From Leisingera caerulea DSM 24564 (GTDB taxonomy: Bacteria > Pseudomonadota > Alphaproteobacteria > Rhodobacterales > Rhodobacteraceae), in contig NZ_KI421513.1 in the NCBI RefSeq assembly GCF_000473325.1, positions 1,869,217 through 1,933,216 on the forward strand: DNA of 64,000 nucleotides, written 5' to 3'. The translations under genes and the position numbers were made by a program. The first letter of the stretch is position 1. Each line of letters begins with the position of its first letter. Below, piece after piece: positions 8,017-16,771 of this stretch. The notes beneath the pieces are model-generated. The model searched no databases, was not told the DNA's origin, and worked only from the letters and a program-made list of their open reading frames with translations.

Positions 8017-8426
8017 CACAGACGAACCCCGACCCCGGCGCCACGCCGAATGCTGCCAGCATCGTGACCGAGGCGCTGAACAACATCAGCTCGCTGGTCC
8101 GCAACGAGCTCGCGCTTGCGCGGGCTGAGGTTGGCGAAAACATCAACCGCGCTGCTGTCGCCCTGGGACTGATCGTTGGCGGTGTCGTCGTGGCGCTGAC
8201 CGCGCTTAACGTTCTGGCAGCGGCCCTGTCGGCGGCGCTGACCGAAGCCGGCATGGATCCGGGCTGGGCAGCCCTGCTTGTCGGGGTGGCCTTTGCGGCC
8301 GCAGCCTTTGGTATGATCGCCAAGGGGACCAGCGACCTGAAGCTTTCAAGCCTGGCCCCCACCCGCACCGCTGAAAACGTGAAGCGCGACGCGCAATCCA
8401 TCAAGGAGACGTACAATGACAAATGA
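8013..8426 (+). CDS. Holin-X-like (phage holin superfamily III) membrane protein
   Basis: A 137-residue protein with an N-terminal amphipathic helix (IVTEALNNISSLVRNELALARAEV), two membrane spans (about residues 50-75 and 88-105) and a short charged tail. This matches the putative Actinobacterial Holin-X/DUF1469-type family. There are no phage genes nearby, so it is a housekeeping or stress membrane protein, not a lysis gene. It overlaps its upstream neighbour by 4 bases and its downstream neighbour by 11, so translation is probably coupled. Confidence 0.75.
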   Translation: MTQTNPDPGATPNAASIVTEALNNISSLVRNELALARAEVGENINRAAVALGLIVGGVVVALTALNVLAAALSAALTEAGMDPGWAALLVGVAFAAAAFGMIAKGTSDLKLSSLAPTRTAENVKRDAQSIKETYNDK

Positions 8427-9657
8427 TAACCGTTCTGTTCACGAGATCGAGCGCGAGATCGAACGGGACCGCGCGCAGCTGACCAGCAACCTTGAGAATT
8501 TGCAGAACAAGTTTTCCGTCGACGGCGTGGTGCAGCAGCTGGGCGATCAGCTGCGCGAGCATGGCGGCGAGATCGGCAATGCCATCACCCGGACCGTAAA
8601 GGAAAACCCGGCAGCCGTGGTTCTGACCGGCGTCGGGCTGGCCTGGATGATCTTCGGGCAAGGCCGCTCCGGCGCCAGCCGCAGTGGCGCGGAACAGCGG
8701 GGGGCTGATTACGCTGGCCGCGCGCGTGGCCGCGAAGGGTACGGAAGCAGCGAAGCTTACGGTGACAGCGGCTGGGAAGACCGCCGGTCAGGCAGCAGCT
8801 ACGGCGGGCACGACACCAGCGGCATGCTTGTGACACGCCCTGATCCGCGCATGAAGGGCGGCTCTGAAGGCGTCCCGTCCTGGGCCCGCGATGATGACGA
8901 GGATAGCGGCGGCAGCAGCCTTGCGGACCGCGCTTCCGGAGCCGCCGCATCGGCACAGGCCAAGGCGTCTGCCGCGGGTCAGGCTGTGCACGACAAGGCA
9001 TCGGCGGCCGGTTCAGCGGCCAAGGACGCTGGTGCAGCCGCGAAGGGCAAGGCCGCTGCCGCAGGGCAGGCCGTCCGTGACGGCGCCTCCTCTGCCGCGT
9101 CCTCGGTGTCGGACGCCGCAGATGCCGCCCGTGCCCGGGCTGCGCGTTTGCGCGACCGTCTGTCGGAGGGCACGGAGAACCTCTCGGAAGAGGCCAGGGC
9201 CCGCGTGATCGCGGCGCGCGAGGCTGCTGTCGATGCCCGGCGCAAGGCTGCCGGGGCGCTGGCGTCCGGCTCGCGTCAGTCGGCGGACTTTTTCAACCGG
9301 CAGCCGCTGGTCGCAGGCGCACTGGCGCTGGCGCTGGGGGCGGCGATTGGCGGCGCGCTGCCGCGCACGCGCACCGAGGATGACGCCCTGGGCGCGCACA
9401 GCGACAAGATGATGGAGCGGGCCGAGGCGATCTTCCGCGAAGAGCAGGAGAAAGCCGTGGCTGTGATGCAGGCCGCCCGCAAGGAGGCTGAAACCATCGC
9501 CAGCGAAAAGCGGGACGCCATGGACAGCGCCGCGCCGCAAGGCAAGACGGCGGCCCAGGCGGCTGTCGATGAGGCGAAGTCGGCTGGCAAGCGGATTGCC
9601 GGCGCGGCCGCCGACAAGGCCAAGGAAAAGGACTTGGGTAAGCCTTCTTCATCGTAA
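8416..9657 (+). CDS. DUF3618 protein with long LEA-like region
   Basis: A 413-residue protein. The first 80 residues are a DUF3618 domain (SVHEIEREIERDRAQLTSNL, then a membrane segment near AAVVLTGVGLAWMIFG). A Gly/Ser/Arg-rich linker follows, then about 130 residues of Ala/Lys/Ser repeats (ASAAGQAVHDKAS-type), a second hydrophobic segment near 295-315 (PLVAGALALALGAAIGGAL) and a charged helical tail. The start has AAGGAG upstream and lies inside the previous gene. DUF3618 proteins commonly accompany holin-X and YihY genes. It probably spans or bridges the inner membrane under stress; no catalytic motif seen. Confidence 0.8.
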   Translation: MTNDNRSVHEIEREIERDRAQLTSNLENLQNKFSVDGVVQQLGDQLREHGGEIGNAITRTVKENPAAVVLTGVGLAWMIFGQGRSGASRSGAEQRGADYAGRARGREGYGSSEAYGDSGWEDRRSGSSYGGHDTSGMLVTRPDPRMKGGSEGVPSWARDDDEDSGGSSLADRASGAAASAQAKASAAGQAVHDKASAAGSAAKDAGAAAKGKAAAAGQAVRDGASSAASSVSDAADAARARAARLRDRLSEGTENLSEEARARVIAAREAAVDARRKAAGALASGSRQSADFFNRQPLVAGALALALGAAIGGALPRTRTEDDALGAHSDKMMERAEAIFREEQEKAVAVMQAARKEAETIASEKRDAMDSAAPQGKTAAQAAVDEAKSAGKRIAGAAADKAKEKDLGKPSSS

Positions 9658-9664
9658 GACGGGT

Positions 9665-9694
9665 CCGGAGGCTGCTGCGGCAGCCTCCGGCTTT
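9665..9694 (+). terminator. Hairpin after the DUF3618 gene
   Basis: CCGGAGGCTGC (9665-9675) pairs perfectly with GCAGCCTCCGG (9680-9690) around a 4-base loop, followed by CTTT. It sits 8 bases after the stop codon and before the separately initiated BrkB gene. The T-run is short, so termination may be partial. Confidence 0.65.
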
Positions 9695-9721
9695 GCATGA
9701 AACGGCTTTGGAGGAGACGCC

Positions 9722-10669
9722 ATGACACGCGGCAGGCAGGCGGATGCACCGCATAAGATCCCGCCCAAGGGCTGGAAGGATATTGCCCTGCGGGTCAAGG
9801 ATGAGATCGCAACCGACCATGTCGGGCTGATCGCTGCCGGCGTCGCCTTTTACGGGCTTATGGCGCTGTTCCCGGCCATTACCGCGCTTCTGGCGATTGG
9901 CGGCCTGATGATTGAACCCAGCCAGATTGTCGACCAGATTTCGCAGCTGGAAGGGGTCGTGCCGGACGAAGTGATGGAAATCGTCATCGGCCAGGCGACC
10001 CAGGTCGCAGGTTCGCGGGAAGGCGGGCTGGGCCTTGCTGCTGTGGCGGGTATTCTGATCGCCCTTTATTCTGCGTCCAAGGGCATGAACAGCCTCATCG
10101 AAGGCATGAACGTGGCTTACGACGAGGAGGAAAGGCGCGGCTTTTTCATGAAGACCTTTGTCACCCTCGTTCTGACGCTGTTCCTGATCGCGGGACTGCT
10201 GATGGGGCTTCTGGCGACGCTGGCGGTCCCATCGGTTATCGCGCTGATCGACGCCGGGCCCGTGACCGAAATCCTTGGCACGCTGCTGGTGTGGGGGGTG
10301 CTGCTGCTCACGACCATGGCCGGGCTTGCGGTGCTGTACCGTTACGGCCCGTCACGGGATAAGCCGGAATTTCTGTGGGCGTCGCCCGGTGCAATTGCCG
10401 CCTGTGTTCTTTGGCTGGCGGGCTCCGCGGGGTTTGCGTTCTACGTCGGCAACTTCGGATCCTATAACGAAAGCTTCGGCGCGCTGGCGGGGGTCGTGGT
10501 GCTGCTGATGTGGCTGTGGATTTCTGCCTTCATCGTGCTGCTTGGCGCCGAGATCAACGCAGAGGTCGAGGCGCAGACCGCCTACGACACAACTGTCGGC
10601 CCGGCGGAGCCGATGGGACAGCGCGGCGCGGTCAAGGCCGACAAGCTGGGCGCGGCGCAGGACACCTAG
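9722..10669 (+). CDS. YihY/BrkB-family inner-membrane protein
   Basis: A 315-residue integral membrane protein of the YihY/virulence factor BrkB family. It has about six hydrophobic spans and family signatures near residues 38-55 (LIAAGVAFYGLMALFPAITA) and 110-125 (YSASKGMNSLIEGMNVAYDE). Function is not settled; members are often called putative ribonuclease BN in error. The ATG follows TTTGGAGGAGACGCC. It is on the same strand as the stress cluster but separated by a hairpin, so it may be expressed by read-through or its own promoter. YihY next to DUF3618/holin-X genes supports a shared envelope role. Confidence 0.85.
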   Translation: MTRGRQADAPHKIPPKGWKDIALRVKDEIATDHVGLIAAGVAFYGLMALFPAITALLAIGGLMIEPSQIVDQISQLEGVVPDEVMEIVIGQATQVAGSREGGLGLAAVAGILIALYSASKGMNSLIEGMNVAYDEEERRGFFMKTFVTLVLTLFLIAGLLMGLLATLAVPSVIALIDAGPVTEILGTLLVWGVLLLTTMAGLAVLYRYGPSRDKPEFLWASPGAIAACVLWLAGSAGFAFYVGNFGSYNESFGALAGVVVLLMWLWISAFIVLLGAEINAEVEAQTAYDTTVGPAEPMGQRGAVKADKLGAAQDT

Positions 10670-10839
10670 ACCCGCCCGGAACCCGCTAGGACCGGTTTGC
10701 GCTGCGATGTTCCGCAATGGGGTGCCGGAGCGGGTCTGCCAGCGCACGGGCCGTCATAGAGCTGCCAGGAGGGCGGAAATTGGTCGTTCCCGCGGCTAAG
10801 CGGCATTCAAACCTCAGGAAAGCACAGCCCGGCTGCCTG

Positions 10840-10864
10840 GCTGCCCGCCAAACAGGTGGGCAGC
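10840..10864. other. Hairpin in the BrkB-tRNA intergenic region
   Basis: GCTGCCCGCC (10840-10849) can pair with GGTGGGCAGC (10855-10864) with one G-T pair. It lies downstream of the tRNA-Met gene in the tRNA's own direction. The 248 bases from 10670 to 10917 contain no convincing gene. Confidence 0.3.
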
Positions 10865-10917
10865 TGCCTGCAGCATGCTTAACCGCCAACGGCCTTGCCG
10901 GATTTTCAAGGGAGGGG

Positions 10918-10994
10918 TGGTAGCGGAGGAGGGACTTGAACCCCCGACACGCGGATTATGATTCCGCTGCTCTAACCAACTGAGCTACTCCGCC
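10918..10994 (-). tRNA. tRNA-Met (CAU), elongator type
   Basis: Read on the minus strand, the sequence from 10994 begins GGCGGAGTAGCTCAGTTGG and folds into a standard cloverleaf. The anticodon stem is GCGGA/TCCGC around a loop containing CAT, the T-arm contains GGTTCAAGTCC, and the acceptor ends CTCCGCTA with encoded CCA at 10918-10920. The 77-base length and the G-U first acceptor pair fit elongator tRNA-Met; an initiator tRNA would show a mismatched 1-72 pair and three GC pairs in the anticodon stem. A lysidine-modified tRNA-Ile with CAU cannot be fully excluded by eye. Confidence 0.92.
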
Positions 10995-11174
10995 GCTCGC
11001 TGTGTGGACGCGATTTAAGGAATGCCGGCGGTGGGGTCAAGCAGAAAAGGCAGGGAAATGCGGATTCTTCCGATGTTTTTCATGAGGGGGCGAGAAAGCG
11101 ATTAAAAACAAGGGATTATCTTTTCTCAGGCGCGCCGGGCTGCGGCGCGGCAGGATTGCAGCGCCGTTTCGCGG

Positions 11175-11987
11175 CTATTCGGTCTGCGCGTCCAGGGCGG
11201 ACAGCTCTGGCTGCGGCAGGCGGTCCAGCAGCTGGAATACCAGGGCGCGGCAGGCTTCTCCGGCCCAGTCCTCAGGGTGGAAGCTGGGCGGCAGGTCCGG
11301 GTGGCGCAGCACCACGCGGCGCCAGCGGTGCACGATCAGCGTCCGCAAGGTGCCGGTCTGCGCCGGGGTCAGGCCCGCAGGCGGCGGAGCAATCTGCTTC
11401 AGGTCGCGCTGCAGCGCGGCGCAGGCGTCCTGCAGGTGGTCCGGAAACAGCCGGGCCTTGAGCCAGCCAGGAACGCTCATGCTGTTGACCCCCGCCGCCA
11501 GCAGGTCGTCCAGGTTGCGCGGCATCGGGCCGTGGCCAAGCGCGGTGGTGCGGTTCACGGCGACGTAATTGGACAGCAGCAGCACCTCGTCCAGGGTTGC
11601 CTGCCCGGCGCCGTCCTCGGCGATCAGCAGGTGCCAGTCGCCGGGGGCGGCGGCGCGGCGCTCATAGATCCGGGGGGTGACGGCGGCGGATTGGTTGCGG
11701 CCGTATTCGGTCAGGTAGTGGACCGAGGCACGGCCTGAGCGGGCGCTTTCGATCCAGCCGTCCTTGCGCAGCCGGTGCAGTGCCACGCGGATTGCCTCGG
11801 GCTTGATTCCCATCGGGGTGATGATGCGGGTCAGGGCGCTGCCGCTGATCCGGGCGCCCTTGTCCTGCGCCAGATCGCCGAACAGCGATACGATCACCGA
11901 CCAGACCCGCTGGTTCTGCGGGTCGTTCAGCTGCTGGACGGTTGTCTCAAACCAGGGGTTATGCTGTTCGTTCATAGGGATAAACAT
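11175..11987 (-). CDS. paaX: PaaX-family transcriptional repressor of phenylacetate catabolism
   Basis: A 270-residue protein with the PaaX layout: an N-terminal winged-helix domain (ISGSALTRIITPMGIKPEAIRVALHRLRKDGWIESARSG, residues about 48-85), a middle domain, and a C-terminal region containing LIVHRWRRVVLRHPDLP. In characterised bacteria PaaX represses paa genes and is released by phenylacetyl-CoA. It is the gene after paaZ on the same strand, 72 bases away, with an inverted repeat in the gap. ATG 11987 gives MFIPMNEQH; an in-frame ATG at 11975 is possible and neither has an obvious Shine-Dalgarno. Confidence 0.88.
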   Translation of the reverse strand: MFIPMNEQHNPWFETTVQQLNDPQNQRVWSVIVSLFGDLAQDKGARISGSALTRIITPMGIKPEAIRVALHRLRKDGWIESARSGRASVHYLTEYGRNQSAAVTPRIYERRAAAPGDWHLLIAEDGAGQATLDEVLLLSNYVAVNRTTALGHGPMPRNLDDLLAAGVNSMSVPGWLKARLFPDHLQDACAALQRDLKQIAPPPAGLTPAQTGTLRTLIVHRWRRVVLRHPDLPPSFHPEDWAGEACRALVFQLLDRLPQPELSALDAQTE

Positions 11988-11992
11988 AGTTC

Positions 11993-12019
11993 GCCCGGAC
12001 CGGTAAGGCCAGTCCGGGC
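11993..12019. promoter_or_regulatory. Inverted repeat between paaZ and paaX
   Basis: GCCCGGAC (11993-12000) and GTCCGGGC (12012-12019) are perfect 8-base arms with an 11-base spacer, ending 5 bases upstream of the first paaX ATG. It could be an attenuating hairpin or terminator after paaZ, or a PaaX operator. There is no T-run. Confidence 0.4.
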
Positions 12020-12059
12020 GGTTGGCGGCAGCGGGGCTGCGTGCCGCATTTTCGCAGTT

Positions 12060-14090
12060 TTAGTAGGCGTTCATTGTCAGCAGTTCGTACTCTGCTGCAA
12101 TCTCATCGTCCTGGTTGGTCAGGGTCACATGCCAGCGGACCTCGCCGTACTCCTCGTTGCGGGGGGTTTTCTTTTTGACGGTGAGGCGGACCTTGATGCT
12201 GTCGCCCGCCGAAACCGGCTTCATGAAACGCAGATTGTCGAGGCCGGTGTTGGCCAGAACCGGGCCCTCGTCCGGCTGCACGAACATGCCCGCGGCAAAG
12301 GACAAGAGCAGGTAGCCATGCGCCACGCGGCCCGGGAAGAACGGGTTCCGCTTGGCGGCGTCGTCGTCCATGTGGGCATAGAAGGTGTCGCCGGTGAAAT
12401 GGGCGAAGATCTCAATATCCTCCAGCGTGACGGTGCGCGGCGCGGTGTGCAGGGTCTCGCCGATTGACAGCTCGCCGAACTTGCGGGTGAAGGGGTGGGC
12501 GGGGCCTTCGATCTCGGTGCCGCCGGGGACCCATTTCTCGCCAATCGCGGACAGGATGTCAGGCGAGCCCTGGATGGCGGTGCGCTGCATGTAGTGTTTG
12601 ACGCCGCGCACACCGCCCATCTCCTCGCCGCCGCCTGCCCGGCCTGGGCCGCCATGCACCATGTGGGGCAGGGGGGAGCCGTGGCCGGTCGATTCCTTCA
12701 TCGAGTCGCGGTTATTGAAGTAGAGGCGGCCGTGGTAGGCGCCGGCGCCGATGGCGACGTCGCGGGAGACGGCCGGGTCATGGGTGATCACCGAGGCCAC
12801 CAGCGAGCCCTGGCCGCGGTTGGCCAGATCAATGGCGTGGTCCAGATCGCGGTAGCCCATGATGGTGGAGACGGGGCCGAAGGCCTCTGTGTCGTGCACG
12901 CGGCTGGCGTTGTCCGGGTCGGCGCAGTGGAACAGCATCGGCGGCACAAAGGCGCCTTTTTCGGCATCGGCGCCATCGACGGAGAAGTTTTCCGGATCGC
13001 CAAAGACGCGCTCTGCTTCCTGGCCGATGATTTCAGCCTTTTCCAGCACGTCGCGTTTCTGGCTGTTGGAGACCAGCGCGCCCATGCGGGTGGTTTCCAG
13101 GCGCGGGTCGCCGATCTGCGTTTTCGCCAGTCGGGCCGACAGTGCTTCGATCACCGCGTCCACCTGCGCCTGGGGCGCGATGATGCGGCGGATGGCGGTG
13201 CATTTTTGGCCCGCCTTGGTGGTCATCTCGCGGCTGACTTCCTTGACGAAGAGGTCAAACTCCGGCGTTCCGGGCTGCGCGTCGGGGCCAAGGATCGAGG
13301 CGTTGAGGCTGTCCTGTTCGGCCACAAAACGGACCGAGTTTTCCAGGATCACCGGGTTGGCGCGCAGTTTCAGCGCGGTATTGGCGGAGCCGGTGAAGCT
13401 GACCACGTCCTGCATGGTCAGATGGTCCAGCATGTCGCCCAAGCCGCCGGAGACCAGCTGCAGCGCGCCTTCGGGCAGGATGCCGCTGTCCAGCATCAGT
13501 TTCACTGCCAGTTCCGTCACATAGCAGCTGTTGGTGGCGGGTTTCACGATGGCCGGGACGCCGGCCAGCAGGGTCGGGGCCAGTTTCTCCAGCATGCCCC
13601 AGACCGGGAAGTTGAAGGCGTTGATATGCACCGCGACGCCGCGCAGCGGGGTGCAGATGTGCTGGCCCAGGAAGGTGCCGTTGCGGCTGAGCTGCTCCAC
13701 ATCGCCGTCGAGGTAGACATGGGCGTCCGGCATCTCGCGGCGGCCCTTGGAAGCGAAGACGAACATGGTGCCGATGCCGCCGTCGATGTCGATCATGTGG
13801 TCGGACTGGGTGGCGCCGGTATCGAAGCTGAGGTCGTAAAGCGCCTGCTTGTGCTGGTTCAGGTGGCCAGCCAGCGCCTTCAGCATCCGGGCGCGGTCGT
13901 GGAAGGTCAGCTTGCGCAGGTTCGCACCGCCCACCGTGCGGGCGTAGTCGAGCATTCCTTGCACGTCGAGCGCGTCATTGCCGGCGCTGGCGATCACCTC
14001 GCCGGTGATGGCGCTGGCGATGTTGCGGGCGCCTGCGCCCGGTGCGACCCATTGACCCGCTGCAAAGCTGGAAATCTCTAGAAGGCTCAT
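12060..14090 (-). CDS. paaZ: Bifunctional oxepin-CoA hydrolase / semialdehyde dehydrogenase PaaZ
   Basis: A 676-residue two-domain enzyme. Residues 1-520 are an aldehyde dehydrogenase with catalytic C297 (AGQKC) and E258 (FVAEQD); residues about 545-676 are a MaoC-like (R)-hydratase domain ([16 protein letters not shown]...[11 protein letters not shown]). In E. coli, PaaZ opens the oxepin-CoA ring with the hydratase domain and oxidises the semialdehyde to 3-oxo-5,6-dehydrosuberyl-CoA with NADP. Full length, both active sites intact. Divergent from paaG across a 125-base region holding a TetR-type inverted repeat. The epoxidase genes paaABCDE are not in the window and must lie elsewhere. Confidence 0.95.
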   Translation of the reverse strand: MSLLEISSFAAGQWVAPGAGARNIASAITGEVIASAGNDALDVQGMLDYARTVGGANLRKLTFHDRARMLKALAGHLNQHKQALYDLSFDTGATQSDHMIDIDGGIGTMFVFASKGRREMPDAHVYLDGDVEQLSRNGTFLGQHICTPLRGVAVHINAFNFPVWGMLEKLAPTLLAGVPAIVKPATNSCYVTELAVKLMLDSGILPEGALQLVSGGLGDMLDHLTMQDVVSFTGSANTALKLRANPVILENSVRFVAEQDSLNASILGPDAQPGTPEFDLFVKEVSREMTTKAGQKCTAIRRIIAPQAQVDAVIEALSARLAKTQIGDPRLETTRMGALVSNSQKRDVLEKAEIIGQEAERVFGDPENFSVDGADAEKGAFVPPMLFHCADPDNASRVHDTEAFGPVSTIMGYRDLDHAIDLANRGQGSLVASVITHDPAVSRDVAIGAGAYHGRLYFNNRDSMKESTGHGSPLPHMVHGGPGRAGGGEEMGGVRGVKHYMQRTAIQGSPDILSAIGEKWVPGGTEIEGPAHPFTRKFGELSIGETLHTAPRTVTLEDIEIFAHFTGDTFYAHMDDDAAKRNPFFPGRVAHGYLLLSFAAGMFVQPDEGPVLANTGLDNLRFMKPVSAGDSIKVRLTVKKKTPRNEEYGEVRWHVTLTNQDDEIAAEYELLTMNAY

Positions 14091-14153
14091 GATGCTGTCC
14101 TTTTCGTCAGGCCGGCAGGGCCGGCTGGCTGGAATCCGATGCTGAGATATATT

Positions 14154-14165
14154 GACCGTCCGGTC
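14154..14165. promoter_or_regulatory. TetR-type operator GACCG-TC-CGGTC between paaZ and paaG
   Basis: Perfect 5-base arms GACCG (14154-14158) and CGGTC (14161-14165) overlap an ACCG/CGGT-rich stretch. They lie about 50-60 bases from the starts of the divergent paaZ and paaG. The TetR gene at the end of the paaG operon is the natural candidate to bind it. Confidence 0.5.
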
Positions 14166-14215
14166 GGTTTATGCAAGGAATTTGTCAAATGCGCCGCTGA
14201 CAGGGTGAGGGAGCG

Positions 14216-15001
14216 ATGAGCGATACGATTCTGGTGGAGGATCACGGGACCTGGGTGGAGATCACCCTGAACCGTCCGGACCGGCTGAACAGTTTCAATG
14301 AGGACATGCACAACGCCTTGCGCGCGGCACTTGAGGCCGCCCGTGATGGCGGTGCCCGCGCGGTGCTGCTGACCGGGGCCGGGCGCGGCTTTTGCGCCGG
14401 GCAGGACCTGGGCGATCGCGACCCGCGCAAGATGGACGGGCCGCCGGACCTGAGCCAGACCGTGCGCAAATTCTATGCACCCCTGGTGCGGCTGATCCGC
14501 GAGCTGAACTTTCCGGTCATCTGTGCCGTCAACGGCGTGGCTGCCGGGGCGGGCGCCAATCTGGCGCTGGCCTGCGACATGGTGCTGGCGGCGGAAAGCG
14601 CCAAGTTCATTCAGTCGTTTTCAAAGGTTGGCCTGATCCCGGATACCGGCGGCAGCTGGCATCTGCCGCGGCTGCTGGGCGAAGCGCGCGCCAAGGGGCT
14701 TGCGCTGACCGCGGAGCCGCTGCCTGCGAAAAAGGCCGAAGACTGGGGCCTGATCTGGAAGGCGCTGCCGGACGGCGACCTGATGACAGAGGCCCGCGCC
14801 ATGGCTGAGAAATTCGCAAATGGCCCGACACTGGGGCTGGGTCTGACCAAACAGTGCATCCAAGCGGCGGCGGTGAACACGCTGTCTGACCAGCTGGAGA
14901 TCGAGGCGGACGCGATGAAGACCTGCGGCGAAAGCGCGGATTACGCTGAGGGCGTTGCCAGCTTCCTGGAAAAGCGCGCGCCCGCGTTCAAGGGCAAGTG
15001 A
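14216..15001 (+). CDS. paaG: Enoyl-CoA hydratase/isomerase PaaG
   Basis: A 261-residue crotonase-fold enzyme. The oxyanion hole segments are visible (GRGFCAGQDLGD at 57-67 and NGVAAGAGANLALACD at 106-121), and D143 in IPDTGGSW matches the catalytic Asp of PaaG isomerases; the usual hydratase Glu pair is not complete. PaaG converts the ring 1,2-epoxide of phenylacetyl-CoA to oxepin-CoA, the substrate of the PaaZ hydratase domain. First gene of paaG-paaI-paaK-tetR. It could be annotated PaaB or EchA-like in other schemes; the paa context supports PaaG. Confidence 0.88.
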   Translation: MSDTILVEDHGTWVEITLNRPDRLNSFNEDMHNALRAALEAARDGGARAVLLTGAGRGFCAGQDLGDRDPRKMDGPPDLSQTVRKFYAPLVRLIRELNFPVICAVNGVAAGAGANLALACDMVLAAESAKFIQSFSKVGLIPDTGGSWHLPRLLGEARAKGLALTAEPLPAKKAEDWGLIWKALPDGDLMTEARAMAEKFANGPTLGLGLTKQCIQAAAVNTLSDQLEIEADAMKTCGESADYAEGVASFLEKRAPAFKGK

Positions 15002-15003
15002 CC

Positions 15004-15429
15004 ATGACCCCCAAGGAACGCGCCGAAAAATCCGCCGCCGCGATGTGGGCAGAGGACCACGCGTCCAAGTGGGCGGGGATGGAGATCACCCATGTGGATG
15101 AGGGCGAGGCCACGCTGGAGCTGACGATTGCGCAGCACCACTGCAACGGCCACGGCATCTGCCACGGCGGCGTGACGTTCATGCTGGCCGACAGCGCCTT
15201 TGCCTTTGCCTGCAACAGCCGCAACCAGTCGACCGTGGCGCAGCACAACGTGATCAGCTTCACCGCGCCGGGACGGCTGGGCGACACGCTGATCGCCAAG
15301 GCCCGCGAGATTTCCCTGACCGGGCGCAGCGGCATCTATGACGTGACAGTGACCAATCAGGACGGCCAGCAGATCGCCGAGTTCCGGGGCTTCTCCCGGG
15401 CGGTCAAAGGCCAGTTGTTTGACGAATAA
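15004..15429 (+). CDS. paaI: Hydroxyphenylacetyl-CoA thioesterase PaaI
   Basis: A 141-residue hotdog-fold thioesterase with the PaaI signature HCNGHGICHGGVTFMLADSAFAFACNS (residues about 41-67), including the catalytic Asp in LADSAF. It hydrolyses stalled CoA esters so that the pathway does not trap CoA. ATG 15004 lies 2 bases after the paaG stop; a GTG at 14998 in the same frame is less likely. Its stop is followed within 15 bases by paaK. Confidence 0.92.
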   Translation: MTPKERAEKSAAAMWAEDHASKWAGMEITHVDEGEATLELTIAQHHCNGHGICHGGVTFMLADSAFAFACNSRNQSTVAQHNVISFTAPGRLGDTLIAKAREISLTGRSGIYDVTVTNQDGQQIAEFRGFSRAVKGQLFDE

Positions 15430-15444
15430 GGTGTGGAGGACGCC

Positions 15445-16755
15445 ATGGAAGATTTGACCCCGAACAAGAGCGATCTGGATCCGATCGAGATCGCCTCGAT
15501 CGACGAAATCCGCAACCTGCAGCTGGAGCGGCTGAAATGGTCGGTGCGCCATGCCTATGATAACGTGGCGATGTACAAGCAGCGCTTCGACGAGGCGGGC
15601 GTGCACCCGGACGACCTGCAACAGCTGTCCGATCTGGCTAAGTTCCCCTTCACCTACAAGAACGACCTGCGGGACAATTACCCCTTCGGCCTGTTTGCCG
15701 TGCCGCGCAGTGAAATCATCCGCCTGCATGCGTCCTCCGGCACCACCGGCAAGCCGACGGTGGTCGGCTATACCAAGGGCGACATCGACAACTGGGCGGA
15801 TCTGGTGGCGCGCTCCCTGCGGGCGGCGGGGCTGCGCAAAGGCGATATGGTGCATAACGCCTACGGCTATGGCCTGTTCACCGGCGGTCTTGGCGCGCAT
15901 TACGGGATCGAGCGCCTGGGCGCCACTGTCGTTCCGATGTCGGGCGGGCAGACCGAAAAGCAGGTCGGCCTGATCACCGACTTCAAACCCGACGGGATCA
16001 TGGTGACGCCGTCCTACATGCTCAACATCCTGGAGCAGTACCACAAGATCGGCATGGACCCGCGCGAATGCTCGCTGAAGGTTGGCGTGTTCGGGGCCGA
16101 ACCCTGGACCGACGCGATGCGCAAGGAGGTCGAGGACGCCTTTGACATGCACGCGGTCGATATCTACGGCCTCAGCGAAATCATGGGGCCGGGCGTGGCG
16201 AACGAATGCGTCGAGACCAAGGACGGCCCGGTCATCTGGGAGGATCACTTCCTGCCGGAAATCATCGACCCGGCCACCGGCGAGGTGCTGCCGGACGGGG
16301 AGATGGGCGAGCTGGTGTTCACCACGCTGACCAAGGAAGGCCTGCCGATGATCCGCTACCGCACCCGCGACCTGACGCGGCTGCTGCCGGGCACCGCGCG
16401 CACGATGCGCCGGATGGAGAAGATCACCGGGCGCAGCGACGACATGATCATCCTGCGCGGCGTCAACGTCTTCCCCAGCCAGGTGGAGGAGCAGCTGATG
16501 GCGACCGGCGGGCTGGCGCCGCATTACCAGATCGAGCTGTATAAATCCGGCCGGATGGACGCGATGCGGGTGTATGTCGAGGCTAATCCGGATGCCACGG
16601 ATGAGCTGAGCAAGACCGCGGCGGCGCGGATGCTGACCAAGCGGATTAAGGATATGGTTGGCGTTTCCACCGAGATCATTGTAGGCGACCCCGGATCCGT
16701 CGAGCGCAGCCAGGGCAAGGCCAAGCGCGTTGTCGACAACCGCAACAAGTCCTGA
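15445..16755 (+). CDS. paaK: Phenylacetate-CoA ligase PaaK
   Basis: A 436-residue AMP-forming ligase, usual length for PaaK. The P-loop-like SSGTTGKPTVVGYT lies near residues 92-105, GLSEIMGPGVANEC is in the adenylate-binding region, and GRSDDMIILRGVNVFP marks the C-terminal domain hinge. It activates phenylacetate to phenylacetyl-CoA, the committed first step. ATG 15445 is preceded by GGAGG at 15435-15439; an in-frame GTG at 15433 is also possible. It lies between the thioesterase and the TetR regulator in one operon. Confidence 0.94.
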   Translation: MEDLTPNKSDLDPIEIASIDEIRNLQLERLKWSVRHAYDNVAMYKQRFDEAGVHPDDLQQLSDLAKFPFTYKNDLRDNYPFGLFAVPRSEIIRLHASSGTTGKPTVVGYTKGDIDNWADLVARSLRAAGLRKGDMVHNAYGYGLFTGGLGAHYGIERLGATVVPMSGGQTEKQVGLITDFKPDGIMVTPSYMLNILEQYHKIGMDPRECSLKVGVFGAEPWTDAMRKEVEDAFDMHAVDIYGLSEIMGPGVANECVETKDGPVIWEDHFLPEIIDPATGEVLPDGEMGELVFTTLTKEGLPMIRYRTRDLTRLLPGTARTMRRMEKITGRSDDMIILRGVNVFPSQVEEQLMATGGLAPHYQIELYKSGRMDAMRVYVEANPDATDELSKTAAARMLTKRIKDMVGVSTEIIVGDPGSVERSQGKAKRVVDNRNKS

Positions 16756-16771
16756 CCCGGGAGAGTGAGCC

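Noticed and set aside
8013..8426. Holin-like gene as a sign of a prophage
   Set aside because: No other phage function, integrase, att site or composition change nearby; the holin-X family is common next to DUF3618 and YihY genes in non-phage contexts.
12495..14081. Long plus-strand open frame (528 codons) opposite paaZ
   Set aside because: It is the antisense shadow of a full-length PaaZ with both active sites; composition is Gly/His/Val/Gln-biased and matches no family. GC-rich codon bias keeps the opposite frame open.
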